Assembly: GCA_003427395.1 (NCBI GenBank)
Contig: BFEA01000224.1
Location: forward strand, 1,155,043 to 1,183,664
DNA: 28,622 nt
DNA from: Chara braunii
Lineage: Eukaryota; Streptophyta; Charophyceae; Charales; Characeae
Direction of reading: 5' to 3'
Below are positions 11,591 through 21,314 of the stretch, one piece after another (the first letter of the stretch is position 1; each line of letters opens with the position of its first letter). The notes beneath the pieces were generated by a model, which was given only the letters and a program-made list of their open reading frames with translations, searched no databases and had not been told where the DNA came from. The position numbers and the translations under genes were made by a program.

Positions 11591-13395
11591 CGCGTAGGCC
11601 GGAGAGAGCTCAGAGGATTCACAAAGATGTCTTCAAGCCAGAGGACAAGGACAAGTACTTCTATTACCCTGTCAAAAAACAAAACACCGTGGCTGCTGTG
11701 AAGGAGTTGGAGGGTGAGCCAATATTCGAATTGTGGAAGATGCACTCATGGACGGCGAGAGTTGTCTGGTTCCCCGACGAGGAATTCGCGGGGTATTTGC
11801 AGGTCAGTCTCAAGGAGAACACGAGACACAAGATGTCTAAGCAGCGTGCGCAGAAGGCCGCGTTCGAGGACATGCGGGAGGCATGGGAGAACAATGGAAG
11901 GCCGGTGGTCATTCAAGGAAACCCTTCCGGCAAGGAGGCCGAAAAAACAGCGTTTTTCGAATTCCAAAAGCAGCCTTTGGGAAAGAGTCCGAACGACGGT
12001 CACTGGGCGATGGCAAGCAAATCGGCAACGCTCGCCGACAAGGACCATGTTGCTGCCATTGGCAATGCATTGAGGCAGTGGATGCCGCTCGTGACGGCCG
12101 GTGATGACATTTTCCGCAAAGGCATGGAGTTCTACGAAAAATGGGCGGAGGGGAAGTTGTTGGGCAGTGACGGGAAGACGCCATTGTCGAAGCCGGGCAA
12201 ATACATGCCAGACAAATCTCCGGGTCTTCAAGCAATTTCGAAAATGGGCTCGAAAGGGGCGGCTGGTGAAATGAAGATGGGGTGGCTGGTCCAGGTCCCG
12301 CCGCCTCCGACCAAAAAGAAAACGCAAGCGGACGACAAGTTTTTCGTGGTCGTGAAGGAACCGGACATGTTCTGTTGGCAGTGTCTCGCCGACATGACCG
12401 ATGTCGAGATACTGTCGATCCTCGACGATATTCTCACACTAAGGGGAGTGTTCGTGCAATCGGCGGGCGGGCATCTGACACGTCAACATAAGCCTGGAAT
12501 TAAAGACATGGTCGCGACGAGGAAAGTGGACCGCATGATGGTCTGCATGTTCCACTACATCTTGTTCCTTGAAACGGAGGAGGACGAAGGAGTTTGGCGC
12601 TACGGGAGCCTTTTTTTCCGGACCTAGGGGCAGCTTCTGGTGGAGTTCGGACCGCAGGGTCTCACGAAACAGGTGTGGGTCGAAGTACGAAAGCATTTCC
12701 AGAGCGCGGTGTAGTACGTGAACACTTGCAAACGTACTCTTCCGCACGAGAAGGAGTCCCTCAACGAAACGAGGAGAATGTATGAGGATGATAGGTTCCC
12801 AAAATCTTTTGAAAAGTCTGTCCGTTCCATCTTACGACGGACGGAAGAAGAAGTTTGAGACACGATCAGGGTCAGCGGGGATGTGAGGCACATGAAATGG
12901 GAGAAGCCCGACCGGGTGACCAGCCTTATTCCTTTTTGTTGCATTCCTTCCCAAGCTCACAGTCGTCTCACTGAGATCCGCGAGATTGTGCGACATTACG
13001 TGTGCAACGTGTACGTCCTCGATTTGTGTGATCCCACACTCCGCACAGACTGGCGAGAAGACGATTTCGCCAACTTGCAAGGCGTTCTCCAAACACTATC
13101 GTCAACGCACTGGGCACTTGTGGTCTTCTTCCCCTCTCGTTGGGAGCTCAGTTTCTTGAAAGGCATGGTCAGGCTTAGCGTCCATCACGTCAAGACAGGG
13201 AAGTGGGTGCGCCATGCACAAAGGCAGGCCATTGTCCGGGAAGGCAATATGCTGGTTGAGGAGTGTGATCGCAGGGGTCGAGCGAAAAGGGATCGGGCAG
13301 GAAGAGGTCGGGCGGGAAGGGGTCGGGCGGAAAGCGTAGAACGTCCGGTGTTGTACCCAATACCCTTACAAGGGTATTTGCAGTGTTCTCTGTAA
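11560..13395 (+). pseudogene. Unrecognised long gene with three in-frame stops
   Basis: One frame stays protein-like for 611 codons, broken only by TAG at 12625, TAG at 12712 and TGA at 12856. Each is explainable by one C-to-T change (CAG or CGA). The product is hydrophilic and rich in Lys, Glu and Trp. Landmarks are DVFKPEDKDKYFYYPVKKQN early, MSKQRAQKAAFEDMREAW near residue 91, a VPPPPTKKK linker, and a C-terminal block DLCDPTLRTDWREDDFANL followed by HWALVVFFPSRWEL. The tail is Arg/Gly/Ala-rich (GRAGRGRAGRGRA) and ends at TAA 13393-13395. I recognise no family. The D-P-x-x then hydrophobic-strand pattern faintly recalls Rossmann methyltransferases, but I would not assign it. The N terminus is fused to, or cut by, LINE sequence. 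It is probably a decayed multicopy or transposon gene. Confidence 0.55.
13271..13340 (+). repeat. GGTCGGGCGGGAAG minisatellite in coding frame
   Basis: Three to four imperfect copies of a roughly 15-base GGTCGGGCGGGAAGG-type unit encode an Arg-Gly-Arg-Ala repeat at the end of the broken gene above. The unit length keeps the frame. Confidence 0.7.
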
Positions 13396-14497
13396 ATCAC
13401 GCGAGTGCGGCCTCACCTGCCCGACCGTGTGCGCGAGAGAGGAGGCTAGGGTCCTCGCCTGGGTAAGCGGCGCGCGCAGGGTATAGACGGAAGGGCGCAG
13501 CCTTGCGTGGTCAGGGTATGCGCGATGTCGCAGGCCAGTGGGGCGGGCCGCCCCTCGTCCCCTTTGGTTTTGTCCTCTCCCGCTTTTATTATTTCTATGC
13601 ATTGATATTTTTATTATTCCTACCTTTACTTTGTGTTGGCGGTTCGGTGATCGGCTCCGAGGCCGACGTCGGGGCCGACACGCCTGGCTCCGTTACGGTA
13701 TTGCGGGGTACGGACGGCCGTCACAGCAGTCGAGGACCTTGAGCACGGGACGGGCCAAGGAATTCAGCGTGCATGTGAGCCAGCGAGCAACTTAGCCGCG
13801 AGGCGGAAGGGACCGGGATAGGCTATGGATTGTGGGGGTCAGCCGCGTAAAGGCATTCCCCGGGGGCGGCCTCATTTGAGTGAAACGGAGGGTCTGCGTC
13901 CCTCCATTTTTGTCGAGGCGGTAGAGTGGCCATAAGAGCCGGGCCCAGGGCGGGCGGCCCAACATATTCACCTTCGGGGCCACTCGGTCTTGCAGGTAAG
14001 TTAGCGCACACTCCCTTAGTGGGGTGCGACTTCCTTGACCACCGTCCTGCCGTCTATAATAGCAAGCGCCCGCTGTGGCATACGGGGTAGCACCCGGTAT
14101 AATGCACAGGCAGACGGGCGTAGAGGGGCGAACGGAATGGCAGAGTGAACTGGAGGCGGGGTGGAGTCGTGCGTTGTAGAGGAACGACTAGTTGGGTGCA
14201 GGCTGGAAGCTACGGGCAGCGGAGGCAGGTGGGACAGAACCCGGACGGGGAGCGGCGGCAGGCGCATTTGGAAAAGGGGATAGTGGGGCGGAGTATCGAC
14301 GAAGGGGGCAGAAAGGGACAGGCGGACGGAGGGGATGAATCCGGTCGCGTGGCTGCGCCAGATGCATGCAGGATAGGGGCGAAAGATCGATCGAATTAGC
14401 CAGTTGCTTGGCCCCCACCTAAGTTCCCCGCCGGGTAACTGGAGCCGCCGACCGACTTGACCAACTACTACGGGCAACGCTGGCCGTGTAAGTGATC

Positions 14498-14577
14498 CGC
14501 AGCCACGGAGAGAGGAGATAGCGCAGCCACGGACAGAGGAGATAGCGCAGCCACGGACAGAGGAGATAGCGCAGCCA
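14498..14577. repeat. 24-bp tandem repeat, 3.3 copies
   Basis: The unit CGCAGCCACGGACAGAGGAG plus ATAG occurs at 14498, 14522 and 14546, with a partial fourth at 14570-14577. Copies differ by a single base in the first unit. Confidence 0.95.
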
Positions 14578-15038
14578 ACGCAGCGGTACGGGCAGTACCG
14601 GGCAGCGCTGCGTAGCGGCGGGCGACGGGCATCGACGTGGAGTAGCGGCGCAGAAGGGGGATCAAGGAGAACGAGGTGGTGAGGGAGACGGGTTGAGGGG
14701 CGGTCGGGCCGCGCTGAGCAGCAGAGGGCGGAGTGCCGGGCGAAGGGACGAAAAGGGAAAATTGAAGGGGGGGGTGTACATGGACGGCTTGTGAATCCGG
14801 GTGCATTCAGGATCAGAGATGGCGAGGAGGTCAGCAGGGCAGAGCGAAGAGAGGGAAGCCCGTGCGATCTTCAACAGAATCGAACAGGGAAGGTGTCGGA
14901 ATAGGGGTTTTAGTCTAGGCCGAAGCTGCTGGTGAGGTTAGTTTTAGTAGAGGGTTAGTGTAGGAGGAGGTAGTGAGAAAAACTCCCGCGCCAGGCTATG
15001 GCCGGAGTGAAGGAGGACGGAAGGGGGAAATGTCGACC

Positions 15039-15066
15039 TCGTTCGTTTCTCGGCGAAAACGAACGA
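15039..15066. repeat. Perfect 10-bp stem-loop
   Basis: TCGTTCGTTT at 15039-15048 pairs exactly with AAACGAACGA at 15057-15066 around an 8-base loop. Confidence 0.85.
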
Positions 15067-15886
15067 ACGAAGACTCAAATAAGGGGTTTTCGGGATGGGC
15101 GAGTACAAATCCGCAGTTAGTTTTGACAGGGAGTCAGTAGGTATGGAGCTAGACGAAGAAGAGAGTGCACGGAGAGATGGTGGAAAGGTGGGTGGTGCGC
15201 AGTGGAGAGCGGATGCTTCGTACGACTCACGGTAGGATTTGGTGAGGGAGGAAGCAATCTTGGGGGTTTGATCCCCGGCGAATCAAGTGAAAGGGTCAGA
15301 TTTGGAGGAAGGTTGGTAGGGAACGAGCTAGAAGAAAGCGGGGTGCGCGGGAAGGTCTCGGGAGGAAATTCGAATGGCGGTGTATTTTTCCGTGTTTTAG
15401 CGGAAACATGCATTTCCGCTCGATCGCCATCATCCCGACGATTGACCTTGCCCTGTGCAGCCGCCCGTACAGACTGCGTCGGCGCTCCTGCTGATGTCAC
15501 GGTCACCCCCGGTTACCCCCTGAGTCAGGGGTCGGTTAGATCGGGATAACGAGGTGGCGATAAAGGGGGTGGACGAACCCGAACGAGGATTTGGGCCGGG
15601 TACGCTCGACAAGGGAGTTGGGGAAGTGAGGAACCGGGGCGCAGAGAGAGGCAGGCGAGAGAAGAGGGGAGAAGGTGAAATGTACTCACCTTATAGCAAC
15701 GCGTAAGGAAAAGTTCACGGTGGCGGGGCTTCTCCCTATGCTCACTCTCATGGTGGAGGTTGGTCCATGTACCTGGTGGTACTCCGACGGGAGGTCCGGT
15801 CTCGAATTGTACAGGCGGGGGGGGGGTAGCTGCATGCACCAGCGAGTCCGCACAGGGGCCGGAATATGCACCTGGTTGCGCAAGCG

Positions 15887-15972
15887 GCGTTATGGCAGTG
15901 GACTGAAGCTGAACCACAAAGGGGGGTGGGCGTTATGGCAGTGGGCTGAAGCTGAACCACAAAGGGGGGTGG
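15887..15972. repeat. 43-bp tandem duplication
   Basis: Two adjacent 43-base units beginning GCGTTATGGCAGTGG differ by one base (A to G). High identity suggests a recent event. Confidence 0.95.
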
Positions 15973-16706
15973 GTGCTAACGGGGGGTTGGTGAGGAAGAT
16001 ACGGTTGGTGTCTGTGCGCAGTCCGCCTGTGGGACCGCCAGCTAGCCGCGCAGTTAGTGGGAAGAAAAGGAGAACCTTGTGGGAACGAGCCGGCTACAAA
16101 ATTGTGGGTTCCTTGTTGCTCATTTGCTGTAGGAATCGCTGTTTAGCTTGGCTGCGCTCCCACCACTGCAGGTGCCGCATTCACCGCGTTGCCGTGCTTG
16201 CTACCTTTCCACCGCGCTTTGCTGTGCAGGTCGCTGTGTGTTTTCGAAATTCGAGACAGGGCGCGCGAGGAGTCACCACACGAGTATGGGGGTTTGGAGC
16301 CGCATGGCGGCAGTCATCTAGGGGGTATTGGAGCCCTGTTGAGGGGCCGACAGTGCAATTGAGGGAGGGCGTCGAGGGGTTCATTGCTGTAAACCTGGGG
16401 AATTGCCAGAAGTTCGATTGCAATTGCCAAGTTAAGGTGACCAAGCGGCTGGGGGGTTTGGGCGCCATTGCGGGGCCTTCAGGCGAATCAAGGAACCAAG
16501 GCCCTCTCCTGCGAGTCTGAGAGCACCCCTCTTGGATCTGAGAGACTCAAACACTCCCCTTCTGCCCTTCTGAATCTAAGTCTAGTCTAACTGGTTATGA
16601 GAGGAAGGCGGCAGGCGGGATTGTAACCCGTAATTCGCGCCAAAGACTTTGTGGGAGGTTCGCCCCACCGATTGCGGGAGCTCTGTCGGAACTCAGGAGG
16701 AGTCCT

Positions 16707-16741
16707 GGAGGCAGGGAACTGAGTGATAATTCCCTGACTCC
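16707..16741. repeat. 12-bp inverted repeat upstream of a TATA box
   Basis: GGAGGCAGGGAA (16707-16718) and TTCCCTGACTCC (16730-16741) pair at 11 of 12 positions around an 11-base loop. The stem ends four bases before a TATAAA. Confidence 0.85.
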
Positions 16742-16744
16742 CTC

Positions 16745-16750
16745 TATAAA
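16745..16750 (+). promoter_or_regulatory. TATA-box candidate
   Basis: CCTCTATAAACC is a good plant-type TATA box, set directly after a strong stem-loop. If 16.5-18.5 kb is an LTR, this would be its promoter, with the start of R about 30 bases downstream. No transcript evidence. Confidence 0.4.
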
Positions 16751-17046
16751 CCCAACTATAACCCCTAACTGTATATCTTTTTACGTGTTGACTGAGCGTA
16801 TTGCGTGCATCCCTACGTTGACTTTCAGTTTGACTTTCAGGACATGAATCAGACTAAGTAAAGGAAATAGTTGTGCGAATCCAGTTCCAGTTTTGTTGTT
16901 TGACTGAAGGCAGATTGTGAACGAAGGGGAATGCATCTGGAAGAAGGGTGGGAGGAAGGTGGTTTTGCATGCGGATTGACTGGGTCGCTGAGGCTGGGAA
17001 AACCCAGTGCTTTGTTTATTCTGGTTCTTCATGGAGCAATCAGGCC

Positions 17047-17470
17047 GCTCTATAAGTTTAGGTAGCCTGGAGCTCTGGAGGCTGGGACGTCCCCCTAAGT
17101 TTGGGGAGACCCGGTGCTGTGAATTGCATGGAGGGTCAGGACGCTCTATAAGTTTAGGTGATCTGACTGCTCTAACTTGCGAGGACTTGACTGCGATTGG
17201 TTTTCAGGAGCTCATGGCGCTATAAGTTTAGGTACCCTGGGTTGCCTTGTTTTTGGGGGTTTTCTTAAGTTTCCTTGTTTCTGACGAGGGGGCCGAGCCG
17301 TTCTGTAATTTCAGGTGGCTCAGTCTCCTCCTGCCTTTATTCTGAGGCAGTAATTTTTGGCAAAGGGCAAACCCTTCTGTAAGTTCAGGGGGGTTAACTC
17401 AATGCCACGCACATGATGGTTCAAAGAGAAATGAATCTGGCAGAGAGTTAGATCCTTCTGTAAGTTCAGG
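17047..17470 (+). repeat. Six-copy degenerate array of CTCTATAAGTTTAGGT
   Basis: Related 16-17 base cores begin at 17047, 17143, 17217, 17300, 17374 and 17455, spaced 74-96 bases. The first three read GCTCTATAAGTTTAGGT or close to it. The last three drift to TTCTGTAAGTTCAGG and are followed by GGG and CTCA-type words. Flanking words (GGCTC, TGGAGG) recur less well. This fits an old tandem array with a 75-96 bp unit. No coding frame follows the period. Confidence 0.75.
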
Positions 17471-17568
17471 GGGTCTGGCTCAAAGCCTCGCATATGCTGG
17501 AACCCAAGGTTATAATTTGACTATACCTTACTATTATTCTATTTAAGAATAGGCTAGTCAGACATGGG

Positions 17569-17884
17569 TTCCATAAGATTGGATGGTCTGGTCATAGCTT
17601 ATCGTAAATTGAAGAGAGTACAACTAAGAATATAACTGAAGGTAACATTGGGCAGGCTAAGCTTTGTTTCTAAGATGAATGACTCAGTCCTACGCCCCGC
17701 TTTGAAGATTAAAGTTCAGAGATATATATATAACTTGGATATTAAACAGTTCAGGACGACTAAGCTTTATTTCTAAGATGAATGACTTAGTCATATGCCC
17801 AAAGGAAGAGAGAAGTAGTTGTGCAACCTGTTCGTGTACACTCAATGGCTGAGCCACGCATGTTCCATAAGATTGGATGGTCTG
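17569..17884 (+). repeat. Two interleaved direct-repeat pairs
   Basis: An exact 22-base word beginning TTCCATAAGATTGGATGG occurs at 17569 and 17863. A 33-base word beginning CTAAGCTTTGTTTCTAAGA occurs at 17657 and, with two changes, at 17760. The region continues the repeat-rich character of the preceding array. Confidence 0.85.
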
Positions 17885-18200
17885 ACTTTACGCCTTGTGT
17901 AAGCAGGGTATAAAGGGTTAAAGCATTGAAGGACTATGAACTATTGTTTGACAAATTGACTGGGGATGGTGAGAGTACTTACCTTTGTGGTTTCGCCTGC
18001 ATGTCACTGAGTGAGGCTACTACTTGGTCTGAGTTTTAGTTTTATAGGTAGTTGCTTTAGTCGTTCGCCACATGCTAGAGCCATAGGAGTTAGTTTCGAT
18101 TCCTGCATTTTCTGAGCTACGTTTTTTTACTTAGATCAATTCTCGCATTTTCTGGGATCTTTTGTTATACTTGGCCTTGTATAAATTTTGGTAAGCTACG

Positions 18201-18506
18201 TTCTCTATGGGAAGCGCTGCCGAAATTGCTACAAATCCAAGGAGTTAGTCAAATTTTGGCTTTCCAAAGTTCAACTTGTCTAAAGTTCATACATGGCTTA
18301 GTAAAGATCTGGAAAGTCTCATTTTCTAAAGGGAGTGCTGCCAAAATTTTTGCTAATTAAGGGAATTAGACAAAATTGGACTTTGGAAAGTCAAAGACTA
18401 TTTCTGTTTTCATATTCGGGTTGATATAAATTATGAAAAGACACTTTCCCTACGGGAAGCGTTGCCGAAATTTTCTTGATTTAGAGGAGTTAGATTATAT
18501 TTTGAC
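18201..18506 (+). repeat. Three diverged copies of a ~120-bp tandem repeat
   Basis: The word GGGAAGCGCTGCCGAAATT and variants occur at about 18210, 18331 and 18454. Each is followed by an A/T stretch, GGAGTTAG or GGAATTAGA, and an A/T-rich word of the ATTTTGACT type. The last copy ends in TTTGACA, next to a primer-binding-site-like sequence. Confidence 0.75.
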
Positions 18507-18509
18507 AGG

Positions 18510-18521
18510 TGGCGATTCTGG
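18510..18521 (+). other. Possible second primer-binding site
   Basis: TGGCGATTCTGG follows TTTGACA by two bases. Tat/Ogre-type plant Ty3/Gypsy elements have a TGGCGACTC-like primer-binding site complementary to tRNA-Arg at the same place after the LTR. The match is short and has a C-to-T difference, so this is a suggestion only. If true, the LTR would cover the repeat-rich 16.5-18.5 kb region. Confidence 0.3.
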
Positions 18522-19510
18522 CGATCCACCCTGGATAGGGGAGATTCTGCCATTAGCCTACCTTTGCTTTGGGCACTGGCTTAGAGGTAGGCTTAGACCT
18601 AGTTGGCAGATAGCTTGAGTGAGGATGTGTTATGGAGGTTCATCTCCCATATGCTAATGATTTAGCTTGGGCATTGACCTGTTTTATGGTACAGGCTTTC
18701 TTGGACAGTCGATTCAGGACTAGGACTAGTTTCAGCTTGATCCTACGAGGATTATCTTCTGTTATCACGGATAACAAGTCAATTGGTTGATCGTCGATTC
18801 ATCACGACACAACTTTGCTTTTACCTGTACCTCAGTGTGACGCCCTAGCCCTCAGATTGGATATGTTTTTGTGAAGGATTTAACCGATTTTCCTTTAATG
18901 ACCATTATAAAGGATTGATGTGATTTATGAAAAATGGAACATGGGATGAGACTTGAGTGTGGAGCGTGGTGTGAGTTACAGGGAAACAGTGAGGTTGACC
19001 ACATGGGAGTGTGGCAATGTGGTTGTTTTATGTGGTTGTGTCTTACGCAGGTGAGTGTTTTTGAAGCTTGTGTACGGGTTCACTTAGGAGGCAGTGAGAA
19101 TGACAGCCATGTGTTGCGCGATCTGCATACCTGATGGGCTTATGTTTTCCCTTTTTTTGTTGTTATCTCGATATCTGATTGATATATGAGTGGTGGGGTG
19201 GTTATCTATTTATTGGATGATTTTGCGTGTTAATTTTTATAGTTGGACGTTGTAGTCCGTGGCAGCCGTCTAAGTCAAACCCCTTGACTTTTGCCCAGGC
19301 CTGGAGTGGGGCTCATCTCCAAGGCAGTAAGAAACAACTGTCACCACAGGCACGGACCTGTGTACTACCCACTCTGCACAGAGTGCAAAAGAGGGTATGT
19401 GGTGCTCAACCTCGCATGGCGGTTGTCCAGCGTCGAGAGATTAACCCTCAAGGCGCGTGTCAGCCGACACTTGAGTGTCGAATGCGACCCTCGATATTAA
19501 CGAGGACCGC
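18522..19510. other. Non-coding stretch before the TIR element
   Basis: No gene recognised. A frame at 19291-19500 contains a CxxC pair (PLCTECKRGY), but stops follow at once and the frame runs into the terminal inverted repeat, so I do not call it coding. Weak similarity to the outer side of the right-hand inverted repeat may begin near 19470. Confidence 0.5.
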
Positions 19511-19692
19511 ATGAGTATGGGTACTACATAGTACGCCATCGCTGCGACAGCTTGCGTACGCTTGCATTGGGAGTTGATATGGGCTAGCGTTGTGTCCGCG
19601 CGGCTTTATACTAAGTCTCGCGCGAGACGCCTATCCGATTTTCGCATCGGAGAGTCATGGGATGGCTACTGAAGGGACTACGAGTGTTGTCG
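19511..19692 (+). repeat. Left terminal inverted repeat
   Basis: This aligns to the reverse complement of 25412-25580. The first 79 ungapped positions match at 62 by hand count. A gap of about a dozen bases near 19590 follows, then a strongly matching block that ends in an exact 21-base match (19672-19692 against 25412-25432). Confidence 0.85.
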
Positions 19693-19702
19693 TATTACTT
19701 GA

Positions 19703-19719
19703 TGTGTGTGTGTGTGTGT
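19703..19719. repeat. (TG)n microsatellite
   Basis: Eight TG units lie just inside the left inverted repeat. Confidence 0.95.
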
Positions 19720-20000
19720 TTTATTTTTGTGTTCGTAAAGTGGTGTGCGCTTGGTGTGTGGGATGCGTCCTAGTCGACCGACGACGGGTCGCGCTTGGGA
19801 TCTCAACCCCCCCAAGATGTCGGTTCGCGTGCGGGTCCGATAGAGGCGTATTTACCGCGTGTAGCCCCTATGCTACAGCGAACGAGAAACGCTCTCGACT
19901 GGTCCACCTCTGCGATTGCAACTGATTAGCTTTCGTACTGTGGACTGGTAGCCCGGCGGGGATACGCCCACCGAAGGGAGGTGACAGCTCCCGTAAGGTG

Positions 20001-20009
20001 GAGGTAAGT
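20001..20009 (+). other. Consensus 5' splice site
   Basis: GAG|GTAAGT is a near-perfect donor, with the intron starting at 20004. It would suit a 5' untranslated or first exon of the gene carried by this element. The acceptor is not identified; CTGCAG near 20408-20413 is one possibility. Confidence 0.35.
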
Positions 20010-20014
20010 TGTGC

Positions 20015-20051
20015 CTCGCGTAGGCCCTATCCTATCGTAGGGGCTCGCGAG
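20015..20051. repeat. Stem-loop just after the splice donor
   Basis: CTCGCG (20015-20020) pairs with CGCGAG (20046-20051), and CCCTA (20025-20029) pairs with TAGGG (20038-20042) around an 8-base loop. Confidence 0.65.
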
Positions 20052-20055
20052 AGGT

Positions 20056-20670
20056 ATGGCTGGCGCACTCGGCCGAAGCGGCCTAAGGAAGCTTCACTTG
20101 TGTGTTCGTGACGGATCGATCCAACTCCTGCGTGACGTTGCCGGGAGGATCACGCGCTGCCATGTGTGGTGCCGGACCGATGCGCCCGACACCAGGAGTC
20201 CCCAGCATAGGGAAACTGATAGCCACTGCGTAGGGAGTCGAGAATCCGACATGCGAGACGTGGCCACCCTGAGGTCTGATCAAGTGCGATTAGATTCGCA
20301 CATGTCTGCGAGGACGTTGTTTCCCGACGCCGAGGAGAGTCCATCCCGCCGTGCGCAGCAGGGGTCTCCTGTGCACAACACCTTGCTCCTGGAAGAGGGC
20401 GAACGTCTGCAGCATTAGGCAGCATCTTCTGAGCGGCGAAACCATTCCTTTATGGGAACTGCATCTTCATTTTGCCTGGAGGGCGCGATGCCTGCATTGC
20501 AAAGGAGCGAAGGTGCGACCGTCAGTTCCATCAGCTCGGGCAAGCGCCACAAACTCCGAATAGATTCGGAGTTGCTGACGTCGCCCTGTAGTTCTTCCGC
20601 CAGAAGTGCTCCTCACGCTACAGTTTCGCGGGGACAAGAAAATGTGACGTCCTACCCCCCGCATCTTTAG
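20056..20670 (+). pseudogene. Hypothetical reading frame upstream of the ULP1-like gene
   Basis: One frame is open from 20056 to TAA/TAG-type ends at 20670, interrupted only by a TAG at 20416-20418. The text is Ser/Arg-rich and hydrophilic (for example SGKRHKLRIDSELLTSP), without a recognisable domain. It lies on the same strand directly before the repeat-rich N-terminal region of the ULP1-like gene. It may be its 5' exon or leader. Similar open length by chance is possible in this GC-rich stretch. Confidence 0.3.
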
Positions 20671-20762
20671 TTTGGCACAGGGTTCCCTGCTCACCTCCGT
20701 TCTCATATGTTAAGACTCGAGACTGGCGGTCTCGCGCCGTGCTGGAGGGGCCCACTGCAGGA

Positions 20763-21092
20763 GTGTTGGAGACCGGGGCTGGCGAGTGCGAACGTCATGC
20801 TTCGGAGGGTGTGTCAGTCGACGTTGACAGCAAGAGTACAGCGGCTCCTGGGGAAGAGGAGCGCTCTCCGGAAGCGCATGTTGTACAGCGGGAAGAGGAG
20901 ACTGAACACTGGCAGCCTCGCACAGTGTTGGAGACCGGGGGTAGCGAGTATGAGCGCCATGCTTCGGAGGGTGCGTCCGTGGACACTGACAGCGAGAGTA
21001 CAGCAGCTCCGGGGGAAACGCATGCTCTGCAGCGAGAAAAGGAGACTCAACACAGGTCGGCTTGCGAAGTCGTGAAGGGGCTCGACGCAGGA
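20763..21092 (+). repeat. In-frame tandem repeat, 2 copies of ~54 codons
   Basis: Units begin with GTGTTGGAGACCGGGG at 20763 and 20925 (162 bp apart). Both encode VLETG..E.ERHASEG.SVD.D followed by STAAPGE and an acidic QRE/KETQH-type end. A third, poorer copy (GVLVIGTSEE) starts at 21093. The period is a multiple of three and keeps the frame, supporting past coding function. Confidence 0.9.
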
Positions 21093-21314
21093 GTGTTGGT
21101 GATCGGGACGTCCGAAGAGGTTCCGCACAGTAGTTCGGATGTGGCCACGACGCGAGAGGGTGTCGTTAAGGGACATCAGTGGACGTTCGTCGAAGCTCCC
21201 CTTCTTGGCGATGATGAAGGCGAAGAAGAACCCGTGGTGGAGGCTCGGGTTCTTGGCGACAAGAAAGGCGGAGAACCCATGGTGGAAGGCGGTGAGGTGA
21301 CGGTCGTCATCCAG

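Larger units (their letters stand above)
13398..16520. other. GC-rich non-coding block, no gene recognised
   Basis: About 3 kb clearly richer in G and C than the flanks, with overlapping long open frames on both strands as expected from composition. The longest, plus strand 15675-16520, crosses a 43-bp duplication whose length breaks frame, so its two copies read as different peptides. That argues against coding. A CAGGTAAGT-like donor lies near 13995. A minisatellite, a perfect 10-bp stem and a duplication are listed separately. Confidence 0.5.

Noticed and set aside
11746-12327. 193-codon minus-strand open frame
   Set aside because: It is the antisense shadow of the plus-strand gene at 11560-13395.
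15675-16520. 281-codon plus-strand open frame
   Set aside because: It crosses a 43-bp duplication that changes its own reading, has no domain, and lies in GC-rich DNA where long chance frames are expected.
18837-18850. TGTGACGCCC as the start of another LTR
   Set aside because: The word resembles some plant LTR starts but nothing else (matching end, target duplication, second copy) supports it.
19291-19500. CxxC-containing frame (PLCTECKRGY) as a zinc-binding exon
   Set aside because: A single CxxC pair, stops immediately after, and the frame runs into the inverted repeat, which is non-coding in its other copy.
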